Positions 1 through 8,405 of a DNA stretch of 32,197 bases are shown piece after piece. Below the pieces are notes generated by a model. It was not told where the DNA came from, did no database searches, and saw only the letters and a program-made list of their open reading frames with translations. The stretch is from Alphaproteobacteria bacterium. Lineage in GTDB: Bacteria > Pseudomonadota > Alphaproteobacteria > Geminicoccales > Geminicoccaceae. The stretch covers positions 1 to 32,197 of the forward strand of contig JALSGW010000038.1 in NCBI GenBank assembly GCA_026982585.1. Direction: 5' to 3'. The translations under genes were made by a program, and so were the position numbers. The stretch's first letter is position 1, and each line of letters begins with the position of its first letter.

Positions 1-772
1 CCGGCACCGGTGCGGGTGCGGGGTCGTCGAAAGGAAATGGGCGGGGCGGGAGCGCCCTTTCGCCGGGAGGTGGCGAAGGGACGGGGTGGCGGCGTGACCA
101 TCGGCGTCGTTTTCGCGTCGCGGCAACCGGAGTGAAGCAATCCCGACCGGCGGGCGCGGCCGCCCCCTGCGCCGGATTGGGGATGGAAGCGGAGCTCGTC
201 CCCTCCCCTCCCCTCGCACGCTTTCGGGTTGAGAGTGGGTGTGGAGGCGAGGAGCGGGGTGCGCCGCGGTGCGGGCGGGCGCAGGCGGCGCCCGGCGGGT
301 TGGATCGGTGCGCGCGGGTTTCGCGGCTGCCGGAAGCGCGCCATGGAGGACGCCCACACGCGTACGCAGGGGCACGCGGGAGCGCGGAGCCGCGTACACA
401 TTGGCCCGGGCCGCGCCGCCGCGTACAGACACAACAAGCCGGGGGGCGGGATCCGGGCCGCGGGGAAAGGCGGAGTTCCGCACCAGGAGGGCCGGGGACA
501 GGCGGCGGCGCGGACCCGGGCACCCGCGGACAAGCACAGCGCGGCGAGGCGGTAGGTGTGTGTCGGCGAACGGTGGAGCGGCGCACAAGCAGGACGCGCC
601 GAGGCGGTAGCTGCGGCTCCGGGAAGGGCGAAGACGCGCACAAGGAAGAACGCGGACACGCGGCAACGCGGAAACCGGTATCCGCGGACAAGCGGACATA
701 CGGCGGCGCTTGGTCCGCCCGATCCCGCGCACCCACGGGCGATCGGGCAGGCCAAGGGCGCGTCCTGCGAAG

Positions 773-1030
773 GGCTGCGGCGGTCCCGCAAACCAGGGGG
801 GCGTGCGCGCCCAAACCGGACAGTCACGTGAGTCCGCGCGCAAGCGGATGGGGGCGCAGGTTCGGCTGCGGCATAGCCGGTATCCGGCGTCTTCAAGGCC
901 CGGCGACCGTGGATGCGCGGAGGTGGGTCCAGCAAGCGGGGCTGCGGCGGTCCCGCAAACCACGCGCGCAGGGCGCCGAAACCGGCCGATCACGGGACTC
1001 CAGGCGCGAGGGGGGGGGCGCGAAGGTTCG
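773..1030. repeat. degenerate direct repeat, period 167 bp
   Basis: A 23-base string (it begins GGCTGCGGCGGTCCCGC) occurs identically at 773-795 and 940-962. The next roughly 65 bases of each copy can still be aligned with substitutions, for example AAACCGG followed by TCACG, then GGTTCGG. This looks like an old tandem duplication whose first 23 bases stayed intact. No function is apparent. Confidence 0.6.
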
Positions 1031-1385
1031 GGCGCGGCAAGCCCTGCGCCCGGCTCGTTCAGTGGCCGGGGAGCGCGGATGCGCACAGGCCCGCACCGCC
1101 ACCGCCGGCAGGGCGCCGACACAGAGCGGGCATCCGGCTCGGCGCGGAGGCGGGCTCCAGCACCCGCAGGCGCGGGGTGCGGACCACCGGATGAGGGGCT
1201 ACGCGGGGATGCATGCGAATGCCCGCGGTGCCCGCCCGCGAAAGCGGGATGCGCGGCGGCGTTGCGCTTCAATCGGAGACCGCCCGGGCGCGGAACATCG
1301 AGCTGCAGACAGGAAACCGCTCCGGCGGGCGGCGGCCGGACCAACGCCATCACACGAAGCCGCGGACACGCGGACGAACGGACAC

Positions 1386-1940
1386 GCGTATCATGGGATT
1401 AGGTGAACGTGAGGAGCGGGCGGGGGTGGAATGCCGACTTGTTTGGGCCGGGGCTTGAGGGCGATTGCGAAGCGCGTGCTGCGCAAGGCGCCGGGTGCCG
1501 TGTGGGCTCGCAGAGCGCATCCGGCGGCTGGCGCAGAGACAGTGCCGGCAAGACTGTCCGCGGCCACGCAGAGCCGCTGGAACGCGTACCACCGGCCCCG
1601 CGTATCGCATGATAGGGTGACGGGCGCGGGCTTGCCGAGGCAGAGCGCGTTGGGTGCGCCGCGATTGGCGGATGGCCGGCAGGCGAACCCGGTCGTCCGG
1701 CCGCGGCGCCCGGTGTGCGGGGAGAGGCCGTCTGCCCGGCCGGGGAAGATCGGAGGCAGATACGCGCAGCCGCGGGAACGCGTACCACCGGACCCGCGTA
1801 TCCCATGATACCGTGAGAGGTGCCGGAGAGCGGTGGAAAAGCGCTTGGGTGCGCCGCGATTGGCGGATCGACCGGAGGCGAACCCGGTCGTCCAGCCGCG
1901 GCGCCCGGTGTGCGGGGAGAGGCCGTCTGCCCGGATTGGG
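1386..1940. repeat. tandem repeat, period about 195 bp, two good copies and one worn copy
   Basis: Positions 1681-1739 and 1876-1934 match at 58 of 59 bases by eye. Positions 1650-1673 and 1845-1868 are identical. The GCGTATC-CATGATA motif occurs at 1600 and 1796. A more diverged relative of that motif and its upstream sequence lies at 1386, suggesting a third, older copy. Homology across each unit is patchy: near-identical blocks are separated by dissimilar ones. No coding signal explains the conservation. Confidence 0.7.
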
Positions 1941-2245
1941 AAGAGGGGGCGCGGAGACGGGGAGCCGCGCGGCCGAGGATCCGCTCCTCGAACTGAACCT
2001 CGCGGGCTTGGAGCACGGCGCGGAGCGGCGCGGGCGCGGATCCGGTGGCCGAGGGGCCGGTGCCGTCCATCCACAGCGCGGATGCCACCTGCGGCGCTTC
2101 CGGCCGCGGCGGCGGCTCGAGCGTGGCGGCGCGGGTGTGGGGCCGGCGAAGACGGGACGCTGTCACGCAAAGGCGCGCGCCCGCGGAGGAGGTGCCGCGG
2201 CGCGTACGGCCGCAGAGCCGGGCCGGTGGAGGCGCCCGATGCGCG

Positions 2246-2341
2246 CGGACCGCGCTGACGGGGCAACACACGAGCGTCCCGCCCGCGCAGACGAATGAAT
2301 GGGGTTCGGACCATAGCGACGGGGCAAGACGCGAACGTCCC
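2246..2341. repeat. short direct repeat, period 61 bp
   Basis: About 35 bases at 2246-2280 recur with several mismatches at 2307-2341, sharing CGGACC, GACGGGGCAA and CGTCCC. A weaker partial copy starts near 2391. The element resembles the other repeats of this gene-poor stretch in composition but not in sequence. Confidence 0.5.
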
Positions 2342-2546
2342 GCGCGGAGAGGAAGGAACGACGGAAGCCGCTTCCGCGTTCCCGACGAGGATCGTCCCAC
2401 CCGCGCACATGGGAATGCGCGCGACGGCCTGTATGGGACAGCGGGGGCACGGCTCGTGGCGGGACGGCCGAAGGGGGCCGCCGCCGCACCAAAGGCCACG
2501 GCCGGGCCTCGCTGCGCCGCGCCGCCCCTGCTGCGCGCTCTTCTGG

Positions 2547-3894
2547 CAGGCCGTTGAACAACCCCGGGAACCGACAAGTGGACCGGTAAAATGCCGAGAG
2601 ACGGGGCGGTCGACGTAGGGGGGAACGCATGCGCGGCGCGGACTGGCGGCAGGAGGAACCGTTCGGCGACGTCTCGCGTGAGAGCCGGGTTCCCAAGAAC
2701 CATCCGCTGCGCCCGATCCGCAAGATCGTGGATCAGGCGCTGGCCGGCCTTTCGAGCGCGTTCGATGCCATCCACGCCGACTGCGGCCGCCCGTCGATTG
2801 CTCCCGAGCCGCTCATCCGCGCGCTGCTGCTCCAGGTGCTCTATTCGATCCGCTCCGAGCGGCGGCCGATCGAGCAGCTCGACGGCAACCTGCTGTGTCG
2901 GTGGTTCGTGGGGCTGTCGGTGGACGCTCCGGTCTGGCACCATGCGACGTTTTCGAAGAACCGTGGCCGGCTGTTCGGCGCGGCGGTGATCGGCCAGCTC
3001 TTCCACAGGGTGCTCGCCGAGGCCGAACGCAAGGGGCTGACCTCGGACGAGCACTTCAGCGTCGACGGCACCCGCATCGAGGCGTGGGCCTCGATGAAGA
3101 GCTTTCGGCCCAGGGACGGAGACGGAGACGGTAGCCAGGGGGGCGGGCGCAACGCCGAACGCGACTTTCGTGGCGAGCGCAGGACGAACGCCACCCATGC
3201 CTCCAGGACCGATCCGGATGCGCGGCTGTACCGTCGTGGCAAGGGCGAGGAGTCGAAGCTGTGCTACCTGGCCCATGCCCTGATGGAGAACCGCAACGGG
3301 CTGATCGTCGATGTCGCGCTGATGCATGCCGAGGGTCGCGCCGAGCGGGAGGCGGCGCTTTCGATGCTCGAGCGGCTGCCGCACGCAAAGCCGGTGACGC
3401 TGGGCGCGGAGCGAGGCTGCGACACGAGGGATGGTGTCCGGGCGTGCCGCGCGCTTCGGGTCACGCCGCATGTGGCGCAGAACGGCTCGGGTCGGCGCTC
3501 GGCGCTCGACGGGCGCACGACGCGCCACGAGGGTGATCGGATCAGCCAGCGGGTGCGCAAGCGCATCGAGGAGGCCTTCGGGTGGATCAAGACGGTGGGG
3601 CTTGCGCGCAAGGTCCGCGTGCGCGGCCTGGCGCGTGTCGCCTCGCAGGTGCTGCTGTCCTTCACCGCCTACAACCTGGTACCCATACGCAACCTGCTCG
3701 CGGAGGCAGCGTGATGAAGGCGAAAAGGCGCGCGAGCACCACGGACCATGCCGGTGGCTGGCCGGAAGGGACGGCGAGACCGCCCCCCACCGCGCCGTGC
3801 GGCTCGACGGGCCGCGCAGGCCCGCCCCGCCACCCGTGACGCCTCGTTTCTCAAAAGTCGCTCGCCGCGCATATTCGGATTTTTCAACGGCCTG
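2547..3894. mobile_element. IS5-type insertion sequence, about 1.35 kb
   Basis: A perfect 12-bp inverted repeat marks the ends: CAGGCCGTTGAA at 2547-2558 and its reverse complement at 3883-3894. Similarity extends a few bases inward and outward (AA after the repeat, CT before it). A single transposase gene fills the interior. The bases outside the ends (CTGG on the left, GTAG on the right) are not an identical duplication. The exact tips are therefore uncertain by a few bases, or the target duplication has decayed. Length and single-gene layout fit the IS5 group. Confidence 0.8.
2629..3714 (+). CDS. IS5-type transposase, probably catalytically impaired
   Basis: The 361-residue protein has an N-terminal DUF772-type region (PIRKIVDQAL, then RALLLQVLYSIRSER) followed by an RNase-H-fold DDE domain, as expected of the family at full length. 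The first catalytic aspartate is visible as D146 in FSVDGTRIEAW. The third acidic residue is E314 in the R310-x3-E314-x6-K321 signature. The second normally sits in a GADRGYD-like motif, but here it reads GAERGCD with glutamate at 261 and cysteine replacing the usual tyrosine. The frame is intact, so this is a missense-worn rather than truncated gene. A purine-rich AGGGGGG precedes the ATG. The usual role is cut-and-paste mobilisation of its own element. I infer little or no activity here. Confidence 0.85.
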   Translation: MRGADWRQEEPFGDVSRESRVPKNHPLRPIRKIVDQALAGLSSAFDAIHADCGRPSIAPEPLIRALLLQVLYSIRSERRPIEQLDGNLLCRWFVGLSVDAPVWHHATFSKNRGRLFGAAVIGQLFHRVLAEAERKGLTSDEHFSVDGTRIEAWASMKSFRPRDGDGDGSQGGGRNAERDFRGERRTNATHASRTDPDARLYRRGKGEESKLCYLAHALMENRNGLIVDVALMHAEGRAEREAALSMLERLPHAKPVTLGAERGCDTRDGVRACRALRVTPHVAQNGSGRRSALDGRTTRHEGDRISQRVRKRIEEAFGWIKTVGLARKVRVRGLARVASQVLLSFTAYNLVPIRNLLAEAA

Positions 3895-5080
3895 GTAGGG
3901 TTGTGCCGCCTTCCTGAAGAGGCCATCCCTGGACCGTTACACGGACGGCGTCGGGGTCCGGCTCGGCGCCGGACCGACCCTTGAAGGACGGGCTCTGGAT
4001 CGCTCGCCTCGCCCGGGCCGACCGGCTCCATGGCTTCGACGGTGGTCGGGCTGCCGTCGAGCGAGCCGGCTGTGCAGATGCGGCTGTCCAGATCGAGCCG
4101 CAGGGGGTGCCGCAAGCGGACAGGCCTGTGCGGAAGCTCGGGCCCATTTCGTCAAGCGCGCAGGGGGAGCCGCCGAGGACGAACAAGGCCCGGGACCGGT
4201 GCTGGCCAAAACGGCTGAGGAGGGATGGAGAGCGTATAGGACGCGCGGGCTTCTTCCGCCGCACCGGCAGGCGGCTGCCGCCTTTGCTGCGGGTGGACGT
4301 CCGCCTCAGGACCAAAGGCCGGAGTGGATCTCCGCCTCGATGCGATCCGCCTCGATGGCACAAGATGCGGCGGCCGGAGCAGGGCGCTGCCGCCATCGCC
4401 GCGGCCGGCGGCCGGTGCGGCCCAACCGCCCCCTCGCCGGGCGTTCGAGACCGTCCCCGCGACAAGCCGCGGCGCGATGGGTCCGAAGCCGGAGGGCCGA
4501 TGGTCGCTCCCGACGGCCCTGCCTCCGGAAGTCGCCTCGATGCCGGCGCTTCCATCGCCGGTCCAACGGGTGTCGGTCGGGCGCAGAGCATCAGAACCCC
4601 AAAACTCGTCTCCGCACCGGCCTCCACACCGCCCAAAAAGCCGTCGGGTCCAGCAGCGCCCATGGCGCAGCGGCGAGCGGCACCGGTACCGGAACGGGTG
4701 GCCCGTGCGGGCGATGTCGGCATGCGTGGACGCGAGGGCGGCGGTCCTGTCGGGCTCGTGGAGCGAGCCGGCGTCGCCTGCGGCGCGGCGGCAGGCTCGG
4801 GTGCGGTAGGGGGCCGGTCGGGGCGCGGTGATTCCGCGCGGCTGTGCGCTCGGCATCGCGACTGAGCCTTAGGTGGGTGATCGCGCGTCGGCGCGCCGGG
4901 ATGCGCGGGAGACCGCCGTCTCCCTTTCCGTGGGCGCACGGTTGGCGGCGCCATGAAGGAGCGATACCTCGCGCCTCTCGGCCCCTTTCCGTGGGCACAC
5001 GGTTGGCCGTGGTGGGCTTCGCTGCCGCAGCCGCGCACCCCCGACGCAGGGCCCGCGGCACCGCACGGTCATGGGAGGGT
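3895..5080. other. gene-poor region between the insertion sequence and the PilZ gene
   Basis: Roughly 1.2 kb in which no frame gives a recognisable protein. Long frames on both strands are low-complexity and compositional. Short imperfect repeats such as TGGA-TCCGCCTC recur near 4281, 4323 and 4348. A 24-base element is duplicated at 4922 and 4983 (listed separately). Together with the region left of the insertion sequence, this makes a gene-poor island of about 5 kb interrupted by the mobile element. Confidence 0.55.
4922..5006. repeat. duplicated 24-bp hairpin-like element, period 61 bp
   Basis: Positions 4922-4945 and 4983-5006 share 23 of 24 bases (core CCGTGGGCRCACGG). The core is an imperfect palindrome: CCGTG pairs with CACGG around a four-base loop. 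The only difference between copies lies in that loop, so the stem is kept. The pair sits downstream of the leftward PilZ stop codon. It resembles small REP-like intergenic repeats and could work as a transcription-end or mRNA-end structure. Confidence 0.55.
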
Positions 5081-5422
5081 TCATCCCTCCGCATCCGCGT
5101 GCAACAGGAGGAACAGGGACAGCGCGTCCTCCTGGGCGGGATCCAGGGCGAAGCACAGATGGAGCGTGCTTTGGGTCGCCCGCACCACCTTTGCCTCGAG
5201 GCCGTCGGGGTGGTCGAGCCCCTCCACCACGAGCCGCACCCGCGCGCCGGCGAGCTCGGGCCTGCCGGGTTCCACCGCCGCGCCGCCCAAGGACAGGTCC
5301 TTGAGGCGGATCGGAAAGGAACCGTGTGCGGTGTGGAGAGTGCCCGCCACCGCCATGGGAAAGCGGCGGTACAGGCGGCGTTCCTCTGCGGCGACGGCAT
5401 CCGATGCGGGCCTGTGCACCAC
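5081..5422 (-). CDS. PilZ-domain protein, likely cyclic-di-GMP receptor
   Basis: A single PilZ domain fills the protein. The two parts of the c-di-GMP signature are present: an RxxxR motif within ERRLYRRF, and DLSLGG matching D-x-S-x-x-G about 25 residues later, at the usual spacing. The expected role is binding the second messenger to alter motility, exopolysaccharide or attachment. Nothing nearby shows which. I chose the GTG at 5422 (113 residues), which has GGAGA upstream. The frame is open to an ATG at 5554, which would overlap the yebC start and add 44 residues without family resemblance. No other c-di-GMP gene is in the window. Confidence 0.75.
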   Translation of the reverse strand: MVHRPASDAVAAEERRLYRRFPMAVAGTLHTAHGSFPIRLKDLSLGGAAVEPGRPELAGARVRLVVEGLDHPDGLEAKVVRATQSTLHLCFALDPAQEDALSLFLLLHADAEG

Positions 5423-5552
5423 TGTGTTGTCTCCGTCGGCTCTGGGGCTATGGTGCCCGCGAAGGGTGAACAAAGGGTTAATGGGCGGACCTTGCCGCGG
5501 CGCCGGGGCATGCCAGTTTGGCGCCAGGCGGCTGGTCGACATCGGGAGAGTC

Positions 5553-6296
5553 ATGGCCGGTCATTCGCAGTGGAAGAACATCATGTACCGCAAGAGCCGG
5601 CAGGATGCGGCGCGTTCGCGTCGCTTCACCCGGCTGTTGCGGGAGGTGCAGGTGGCGGCGCGTCTCGGCGCCCCCGATCCCGCCCACAATCCGCGGCTCA
5701 GGGCGGCGATCCAGGCGGCGCGGGCGGCCAATGTGCCCAAGGACAACATCGAGCGGGCGATCCGCAAGGGCCAGGGCGGCGAGGGCGAGGCGCTCGAGGA
5801 GGTGCGCTACGAGGGCTACGGGCCCGGGGGTGTGGCCATCATCGTCGAGGCCCTCACCGACAACCGCAACCGCACCGCCGCCGAGATCCGCGCGGCGTTC
5901 AGCAAATACGGCGGCAGTCTCGGCGAGAGCGGCAGCGTCAGCTACCAGTTCCAGCGCGTCGGCCAGATCCGCTATCCCGCCTCGGCGGCGGACGAGGAGA
6001 CCATGCTCGAGGCGGCGGTCGAGGCCGGGGCGGAGGATGTGGAGAGCGGCGAGGCCGGCCATGTGGTCTATTGCGCGCCCGAGCAGCTGGCGGCGGTGCG
6101 CGAGGCGCTGGAGCACCGGTTCGGACCGCCGCTCGAGGCGGCGCTGGCCTGGATTCCCCGGGCCACCGTGCCGATCGAGGGCGCCAAGGCGGAAAGCCTG
6201 TTCAAACTCCTGGAGGTGCTGGACGACAACGACGACGTCCAGCGGGTGGTGGCCAATTTCGAGGTGGCGGAGGAGCTGTTGGAACGCCTCGGGTGA
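5553..6296 (+). CDS. yebC: YebC/TACO1-family protein
   Basis: The 247-residue protein starts MAGHSQWKNI, the hallmark of the family, and keeps typical blocks such as AIQAARAANVPKDNIERAI, EGYGPGGVA and SYQFQRVGQI. Family members were long called transcriptional regulators. Work on bacterial YebC and mitochondrial TACO1 supports a role in helping ribosomes through difficult, proline-rich stretches. It leads a block running into ruvC, and its TGA overlaps the ruvC GTG. Proximity to ruvC is widespread in bacteria. GGGAGAG precedes the ATG. Length is normal and there is nothing odd. Confidence 0.95.
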   Translation: MAGHSQWKNIMYRKSRQDAARSRRFTRLLREVQVAARLGAPDPAHNPRLRAAIQAARAANVPKDNIERAIRKGQGGEGEALEEVRYEGYGPGGVAIIVEALTDNRNRTAAEIRAAFSKYGGSLGESGSVSYQFQRVGQIRYPASAADEETMLEAAVEAGAEDVESGEAGHVVYCAPEQLAAVREALEHRFGPPLEAALAWIPRATVPIEGAKAESLFKLLEVLDDNDDVQRVVANFEVAEELLERLG

Positions 6297-6793
6297 TCCG
6301 GCTGGTTGGACTCGACCCCGGCCTCAGGCGCACCGGCTGGGGTGTGCTGGAGGTGGCGGGCTCGCGGCTGCGCCCCGTGGCCTGCGGTGTCGTCGCCGCG
6401 CCCGAGCGAGGTTCGCTGGCCCGACGGCTGGAGGCGCTTTATGGCGCGCTCGAGGAGGTGCTGCGCGCCTTCGAGCCCGTGGAGGCGGCGGTGGAGGAGA
6501 CGGTGGTGAACCGCAACCCCGCCACCTCTCTGAAGCTCGGCCAGGCGCGCGGGGTGGCGCTGCTGGCGGCGGCGCGGGCGGGGATCGAAGTCCACGAATA
6601 TGCCGCAAGGCGCATCAAGCAGGCGGTGACCGGCACCGGCGGCGCGAGCAAGGAGCAGGTCTGGCGCATGGTGCAGGTTCTGCTTCCGGGAATCCCGATC
6701 CCGAACGGTGATGCCGCCGATGCCCTGGCCGCCGCCCTGTGCCATGCCCATCACCGCTCCAGCCTCGCCGCCTTCGCCGGAGGACGGCGATGA
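6293..6793 (+). CDS. ruvC: crossover junction endodeoxyribonuclease RuvC
   Basis: RuvC is the dimeric nuclease that cuts Holliday junctions after RuvAB branch migration. The 166-residue product starts IRLVGLDPGLRRTGWGVL, containing the first catalytic aspartate. AVEETVVNRNP carries the acidic residue of the second motif, and NGDAADALAAALCHAH near the C-terminus carries the last aspartates. The start is a GTG overlapping the yebC stop by one GTGA; the frame is open far upstream, but only this start gives the family N-terminus. Its stop overlaps the ruvA ATG. The coupled ruvC-ruvA-ruvB order indicates joint translation. Confidence 0.95.
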   Translation: MIRLVGLDPGLRRTGWGVLEVAGSRLRPVACGVVAAPERGSLARRLEALYGALEEVLRAFEPVEAAVEETVVNRNPATSLKLGQARGVALLAAARAGIEVHEYAARRIKQAVTGTGGASKEQVWRMVQVLLPGIPIPNGDAADALAAALCHAHHRSSLAAFAGGRR

Positions 6794-7380
6794 TCGCGCT
6801 GCTGTGCGGTCGGGTGGCGGCGGTCGACGAGGGCAGCCTGGTGCTCGATGTGGGCGGCGTGGGGTATCTCGTGTTTTGTCCCGGACGCGTGCTGAGCGGG
6901 CTTGCGGTGGGTGCTGAGGTGCGCCTTTGGATCGAGACCGTGGTGCGGGAGGACGAATTCGCCCTCTACGGTTTTCGCGATCCCGCCGAGCGCCAGTGGT
7001 TCCGGCATCTGCGGCGGATCCAGGGGGTCGGCGCCCGCATCGCGCTCGCGCTATTGTCCGCCTTCAGCGTGGAGGAGCTCGCGGCAGCGGTGGCCGCCGG
7101 CGATCGCACCCGGCTTGCCCGGGCGAGCGGAGTGGGGCCGCGGCTTGCCGCGCGCATCGTCGGCGAGCTCCAGGCACGGGCCGACACCCTGCCCCTTCCG
7201 GTCTCCATCTCGCAGGGGCACGCGGCGCCCGAGGTGGAGGATGCGGTGGCCGCACTGCTGCATCTTGGCTACGGTCGCCTCGAGGCGTATAGGGCGGTGA
7301 GCCGGGCGCGGGCGCGCACCGGGGAGGGGGTGGAGGTCGACCGTCTCGTCAAAGAGGCGCTCAAGGAGCTTGCGCCGTGA
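6790..7380 (+). CDS. ruvA: Holliday junction DNA helicase subunit RuvA
   Basis: RuvA is the tetramer that binds the four-way junction and loads RuvB. The 196-residue product has the N-terminal OB-fold (starting MIALLCGRVAAVDEG), two helix-hairpin-helix motifs (QGVGARIALALLS and SGVGPRLAARIVGEL, around residues 77-125), a flexible linker, and a C-terminal three-helix domain (VEDAVAALLHLGY onward) that contacts RuvB. Size and order are standard. The ATG overlaps the ruvC stop (ATGA) and the stop overlaps the ruvB GTG (GTGA). Confidence 0.95.
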   Translation: MIALLCGRVAAVDEGSLVLDVGGVGYLVFCPGRVLSGLAVGAEVRLWIETVVREDEFALYGFRDPAERQWFRHLRRIQGVGARIALALLSAFSVEELAAAVAAGDRTRLARASGVGPRLAARIVGELQARADTLPLPVSISQGHAAPEVEDAVAALLHLGYGRLEAYRAVSRARARTGEGVEVDRLVKEALKELAP

Positions 7381-8405
7381 GCGAGCGGTGGTTGGCGGCC
7401 GAACCCGATGGCGAGGAGTTGGATCCCGCCCTGAGGCCCCGGCGCCTCGACCAGTTCATCGGCCAAAAGGACCTCTGCGCCAACCTGCGGGTGTTCATCG
7501 CCGCGGCCAGAAGCCGGGGGGATCCGCTCGATCACGTGTTGCTCGCGGGACCGCCCGGGCTCGGCAAGACCACCCTCGCCCAGATCCTGGCCGCCGAACT
7601 CGGCGTGGGCTTCCGCATGAGCTCCGGACCGGTGATCGCCCGCGCCGGCGATCTCGCGGCCATCCTCACCAACCTCGAGCCCCGCGACGTGTTGTTCATC
7701 GACGAAATCCATCGTCTGCAACCGACGGTGGAGGAGATCCTCTATCCGGCGATGGAGGAGTACAAGCTCGACCTCATGATCGGCGAGGGCCCGGGCGCCC
7801 GGTCGATCCGCATCGAACTCGCGCCCTTCACCCTGGTGGGCGCGACCACCCGCACCGGCCTGCTCACCACGCCGCTGCGCGAGCGCTTCGGGATCTACGC
7901 CCGGCTGAACTTCTACCCGCAGGACGAGCTCGAGGCCATCGTGCGGCGCGGGGCACGGCTGCTCGGCCTCGCGCTCGACGATGCGGCCGCCCAAGAGGTG
8001 GCGCGCCGGGCCCGCGGCACCCCGCGCATCGCCAACCGGCTGCTGCGCCGGCTGCGCGATTTCGCCACCGTCCAGGGAATCGCCCGGGTGGACGCAAAGC
8101 TCGCCCGCGAGGTGCTGACCCGGCTCGGGGTGGACGAGCTGGGCCTGGACGCCCTGGATCGCCGCTATCTCACCGCGATCGCCGAGAACTACGGGGGCGG
8201 TCCGGTGGGCATCGAGACCCTGGCGGCGGCCTTGGCGGAACAGCGCGATACCCTCGAGGAGACGGTGGAGCCGTTCCTGCTGCAGAGCGGCCTCATCCAG
8301 CGCACGCCGCGCGGCCGCAGGCTCACCCGCCGCGCCTTCCGGCATCTCGGCCTGGCGCCGCCCCCGGGCGAACAGCCGGGGCTGTTCGACGACGATGTGT
8401 CATGA
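7377..8405 (+). CDS. ruvB: Holliday junction branch-migration ATPase RuvB
   Basis: RuvB is the hexameric AAA+ motor that drives branch migration with RuvA. In the 342-residue product the Walker A motif GPPGLGKTT lies at 58-66, Walker B is FIDEIHRL, sensor 1 is GATTRTG, and the small lid domain follows. A winged-helix DNA-binding domain closes the protein (TPRGRRLTRRAFRHLG). Start is GTG overlapping the ruvA stop. The stop overlaps the next gene's ATG. Length matches the family. Confidence 0.97.
   Translation: MSERWLAAEPDGEELDPALRPRRLDQFIGQKDLCANLRVFIAAARSRGDPLDHVLLAGPPGLGKTTLAQILAAELGVGFRMSSGPVIARAGDLAAILTNLEPRDVLFIDEIHRLQPTVEEILYPAMEEYKLDLMIGEGPGARSIRIELAPFTLVGATTRTGLLTTPLRERFGIYARLNFYPQDELEAIVRRGARLLGLALDDAAAQEVARRARGTPRIANRLLRRLRDFATVQGIARVDAKLAREVLTRLGVDELGLDALDRRYLTAIAENYGGGPVGIETLAAALAEQRDTLEETVEPFLLQSGLIQRTPRGRRLTRRAFRHLGLAPPPGEQPGLFDDDVS

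Larger units (their letters stand above)
1..2546. other. gene-poor, very GC-rich region with degenerate repeats
   Basis: About 2.5 kb with no frame I can assign to a protein family. Long open frames exist on both strands, but their translations are arginine-, glycine-, alanine- and proline-rich with no domain, as expected where stop codons are rare because of base composition. What the stretch does contain is repeated sequence: a 167-bp-period duplication near 773-1030, a roughly 195-bp-period duplication near 1386-1940, and a 61-bp-period duplication near 2246-2341, each listed separately. It ends at the left inverted repeat of the insertion sequence. It may be decayed DNA or a mosaic of small non-coding repeats. 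No RNA gene was recognised. Confidence 0.6.

Noticed and set aside
132..1406. Open frame of 424 codons on the plus strand
   Set aside because: The translation is arginine/glycine/alanine-rich with no domain, and other frames over the same stretch are equally open. Explained by GC content.
773..2341. Possible CRISPR array
   Set aside because: Repeats are two or three copies, unequal in length and spacing, not interrupted by uniform spacers, and no cas gene is present.
1399..3528. Open frame of 709 codons on the minus strand
   Set aside because: It runs antisense through a clear transposase gene and otherwise translates the non-coding repeats. Not a protein.
2543..3898. Target-site duplication around the insertion sequence
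   Set aside because: The four bases outside the ends (CTGG and GTAG) do not match.
3884..5038. Minus-strand frame of 384 codons between the insertion sequence and the PilZ gene
   Set aside because: Low-complexity composition, no recognisable family; it crosses the insertion-sequence end and the 24-bp repeats.
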